NCBI GenBank assembly: GCA_026706025.1
Contig: JAPOZO010000093.1
Location: 45,286-109,285, forward strand
Direction of reading: 5' to 3'
Origin: Candidatus Poribacteria bacterium
GTDB taxonomy: Bacteria > Poribacteria > WGA-4E > WGA-3G
DNA: 64,000 nt
The first letter of the stretch is position 1. Each line of letters starts with the position of its first letter. Below are positions 61,861 through 64,000 of the stretch, piece by piece. A program made the position numbers and the translations under genes. The notes under the pieces are model-generated. The model did no database searches, was not told where the DNA came from, and worked only from the letters and a program-made list of their open reading frames with translations.

Positions 61861-62502
61861 TTAGACATGTAGCATTTTCGTGAATGTATCGTAACTCGAA
61901 AAGTCTTCAACCCAATATTTGCACTTTCCCTTTAGGCGCGCGCCGACACCTATGAAGTGCCATCCGAGTTCTTGGGTCGCCTGCATATCCCATTCAGCAT
62001 CGCCTATGTATACGACACGTTGGAAGCAAAGCCCTAACTGCAATAGGCACTTCTTCATAATCGTTACGCGCTCATCACCATCGTCACTGGAAGTTAAGAC
62101 TATATTCTTCCAGTCAAATCCTACATGTTGGAGTTTCATTTCGGCAGTATGTCGCCAACCGCCTGTCGCGCATCCGACTTCATAGCCATCTACAGTGGTA
62201 AGTTTATTAATCAGATGAATAGCTCCTTCTTTTGGGAGGCATTTGCCACCGTTTTGAAGGTACTGCCGAATCAATTCGCCGAATTTTGTGCGAACTTCCT
62301 CAACTTGTCCTTTTTCCTGAATGTTATTCTCCTCCATGATTTGTCGCAAACTACCTGTGTCGGTGACGTTTTTGTATTTGCTCCAATCACTATGGATATA
62401 AACTTCACCCAGGACTTCTCTTATCGCGGAAATGTAACAGGCATCATCGAAACCGAAGTTTTCGACCAGTGTGCCATCAATGTCAAATATCGTAGCGATC
62501 AT
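61861..62502 (-). CDS. HAD-superfamily hydrolase
   Basis: The 213-residue protein shows the HAD motifs: FDIDGTLV (nucleophile Asp and catalytic Asp), TSSDDGDERVTIMKK (motif II/III region) and VVYIGDAEWDMQATQEL (motif IV), with a helical cap around residues 20-90. It is a phosphatase or phosphoglycolate-type phosphatase by pattern; the substrate is unknown. Confidence 0.88.
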   Translation of the reverse strand: MIATIFDIDGTLVENFGFDDACYISAIREVLGEVYIHSDWSKYKNVTDTGSLRQIMEENNIQEKGQVEEVRTKFGELIRQYLQNGGKCLPKEGAIHLINKLTTVDGYEVGCATGGWRHTAEMKLQHVGFDWKNIVLTSSDDGDERVTIMKKCLLQLGLCFQRVVYIGDAEWDMQATQELGWHFIGVGARLKGKCKYWVEDFSSYDTFTKMLHV

Positions 62503-62648
62503 TTGTTACTTTTCCCTGTTTTTTCGGTTGTTATGTTCAGGAAGGTCCCTCTCTGTGCGTGGGTATAGTTCACCTTCTATCCGTGTAACATCGCTGCGTT
62601 CAAGTGCTCGTTTTCTCGGCGTATTTCAGTGAAACGTTTGGGGGTCAG

Positions 62649-63521
62649 TTACTCGTCTCCGGTGGAATTCACGAGCAGTTTTCGTTCATTCAAGGGTTGT
62701 ACCGGCCGGTTGTTATCATGGATAATCGCTTTGAATGCTTCGATTTGCGATTCAGACATCTCAATCGGCGTTGTCAGCACAATCCATTTAACCCCTTCTG
62801 AACAAGGCGGGGTCGTCAACGAACCGTCATAACGATAGTAGTTCCAAAAACGCGAGGGGGCTTCGTCGGTTATCTGGTCATTTGGTGAAAACATAAAACG
62901 AGGATCGACGATCAAGCTGCCATCCTCAGTGACATTCTCAATACGTTGCGTTTCACCTGGAACGGCGGGTAGATGGGACCAGATAGGGTCAAATACGCCT
63001 TTGTGACGACCGCTCTCAATTAGCAATCCAACGACTGCCAACGCGCCATCTTCACTTTTATGAACGAAGTGAGCCTCCATTTCAAAGGGTTTACCTACCA
63101 CCGTATGTTCGCTCGGTGCATGGAAATGGAATTGGAGCAACTGATACCGCGTGCCATCAACCTCGATCCAGCTCCCTTCCGGGCATGCGATTTCAATTGT
63201 ATGACCCGTGTTGCGGATGTTCATGCTTGTTAGGTGGTAGTCGTAGGGAATAGGTGGTAGTTCAGCTGGCGTGGGGTTCACAAGATCAATTGGCGATTGG
63301 TGCCTCCCCTCAGCACACAAGAAGTATTCCGGGCTGAGCTGCGCCCAAACATCCGGTCCGTTTTCTGCTTCGTAGCCCCATTCTATCTTCTCAGTGTCGG
63401 ATGGGACATTCCGTGTCTTTCCACAACCTGTTATACACATAAGTACACACATAATAATAATCAATGAATTTGCAATATGATACCAACTACGTCCTAAAAT
63501 CAACTTCGCATAGTTATCCAT
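62649..63521 (-). CDS. Alpha-carbonic anhydrase, lipoprotein
   Basis: The 290-residue protein begins with a hydrophobic signal ending in CITGC, a likely lipobox, so the enzyme should be periplasmic or outer-membrane-attached. The alpha-CA fold is clear: WGYEAENGPDVWAQL, RHQSPIDL, the Zn ligands H132 and H134 in QFHFHAPSEH and H151 in MEAHFVH, and SLTTPPCSEGVKWIVL. It hydrates CO2 to bicarbonate. It stands alone, with no bicarbonate transporter next to it. Confidence 0.92.
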   Translation of the reverse strand: MDNYAKLILGRSWYHIANSLIIIMCVLMCITGCGKTRNVPSDTEKIEWGYEAENGPDVWAQLSPEYFLCAEGRHQSPIDLVNPTPAELPPIPYDYHLTSMNIRNTGHTIEIACPEGSWIEVDGTRYQLLQFHFHAPSEHTVVGKPFEMEAHFVHKSEDGALAVVGLLIESGRHKGVFDPIWSHLPAVPGETQRIENVTEDGSLIVDPRFMFSPNDQITDEAPSRFWNYYRYDGSLTTPPCSEGVKWIVLTTPIEMSESQIEAFKAIIHDNNRPVQPLNERKLLVNSTGDE

Positions 63522-63559
63522 AATTGTCTGTATCCTCTAACGCAATTTGACAATCAAAT

Positions 63560-63640
63560 TTACTCTTTTGTGGCATCGCGCACGACTATCCCAAGTCCTA
63601 TAAGAAACACCACAAACGCGGAAATTGGAATCCATTCCAT
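63560..63640 (-). CDS. 26-residue single-helix membrane peptide
   Basis: An open frame of 26 residues, with AFVVFLIGLGIVV as a membrane segment, follows GGAGG and overlaps the stop of the upstream gene by one base (TGATG), so it is probably translated by coupling. It ends RDATKE. It is too short for standard gene finding. Confidence 0.6.
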   Translation of the reverse strand: MEWIPISAFVVFLIGLGIVVRDATKE

Positions 63641-63867
63641 CACAATTCCTCCAATTTATTAATCTTTCGACGTGCAACGCGATTACCCCAAACAATTATG
63701 AATGTAACCAGAAACGCCCCGATTAGACCGATTAGAAGAAGAAATAACCTGACACTTCCGTAATTCTGAACCAGCCAAGCAATGAGGGAAATATCAGTAG
63801 CAAGCAAAACAGCAAAGACCACTTTCAACCAGCCAATTTCTTCCTTCACCTTATCAATATGAGCCAT
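63640..63867 (-). CDS. Small two-helix membrane protein
   Basis: The 75-residue protein has a soluble start (AHIDKVKEEIGWLK), two membrane segments (VVFAVLLATDISLIAWLVQNY and LFLLLIGLIGAFLVTFIIVWG) and a basic tail. I have not assigned a family. Together with the 26-residue gene it forms a translationally coupled pair of membrane proteins. Confidence 0.65.
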   Translation of the reverse strand: MAHIDKVKEEIGWLKVVFAVLLATDISLIAWLVQNYGSVRLFLLLIGLIGAFLVTFIIVWGNRVARRKINKLEEL

Positions 63868-63934
63868 AAATTAACGTCTCCATGTAGTATACCGTCAAAC
63901 GCAGTCGTCGTGCCATAAAAAATCATCTAATCTT

Positions 63935-64000
63935 CGGGCAGGAGACCCATCCTTTAGGTTTGGGAGGAATGCCCGCTCCTGTAGTTAAAGTTAAGGCGTC
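63935..64000 (+). mobile_element. Possible IS200/IS605-type right-end relic
   Basis: GGCAGGAGACCCATCCTTTA, then GGTTTGGGAGGAATGCCC and GCTCCTG, has the repeat-like layout found after tnpB genes (nested CAGGAG/CTCCTG and GGGCA/TGCCC pairs). No tnpB lies to its left in the window, so this would be a solitary end or a chance hairpin. Confidence 0.35.

Overview
The window reads as one chromosomal segment of an uncultivated Gram-negative bacterium. TonB-dependent receptors, lipoproteins, an outer-membrane porin-like protein, a dockerin-ending protein, FGE-fold and LamG proteins and a very large load of short dispersed hairpin repeats together suggest Candidatus Poribacteria. That assignment is inference from gene style; no rRNA gene is present to confirm it.

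Layout. 1-5.6 kb: secA (its 3' end lies outside the window), a polytopic membrane protein, a DUF1573-like protein and a DUF2280-like protein, all on the minus strand. 5.6-10 kb: an accessory island with a plus-strand HsdR_N-type nuclease and, convergent to it, a methyltransferase - AlkB dioxygenase - small-module operon under a consensus promoter; the small module is homologous to the C-terminus of the nuclease. 10-11.9 kb: no gene recognised. 11.9-23.6 kb: secreted proteins, an EamA transporter, a LivJ-like binding protein, then an ECF sigma factor whose promoter-like motif is repeated in front of two tandem paralogues of an unrecognised GFxL-repeat protein, and a ferredoxin. 23.6-26.5 kb: housekeeping genes (tRNA-Glu, tRNA-Lys, purA, rpsI, rplM). 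26.7-35.2 kb: orphan transport components (TAXI, XylF, DppC types), a CsgG-like protein, a possible small toxin/immunity cassette, a LamG protein broken in a T7 run and lipoproteins.

35.3-55.9 kb: a large minus-strand iron island. A heme operon (IsdG-like monooxygenase, PepSY protein, HmuR-like receptor, two HmuY-like proteins, HmuTUV, then a ferritin-like protein) is followed upstream by a second set (porin-like protein, imelysin, di-heme cytochrome, small lipoprotein, FecA-like receptor, DUF4856 lipoprotein). Several palindromic Fur-box-like sites lie just upstream of these genes. 56-64 kb: small metabolic and hypothetical genes, an alpha-carbonic anhydrase and two tiny overlapping membrane-protein genes.

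Four matters deserve most attention: the methylation/demethylation/nuclease island; the ECF-controlled repeat proteins; a shared KLxTxW tail on four secreted proteins; and several families of small mobile repeats, one of which has inserted in frame into the signal-peptide region of a TAXI lipoprotein and appears to have supplied a new start site.
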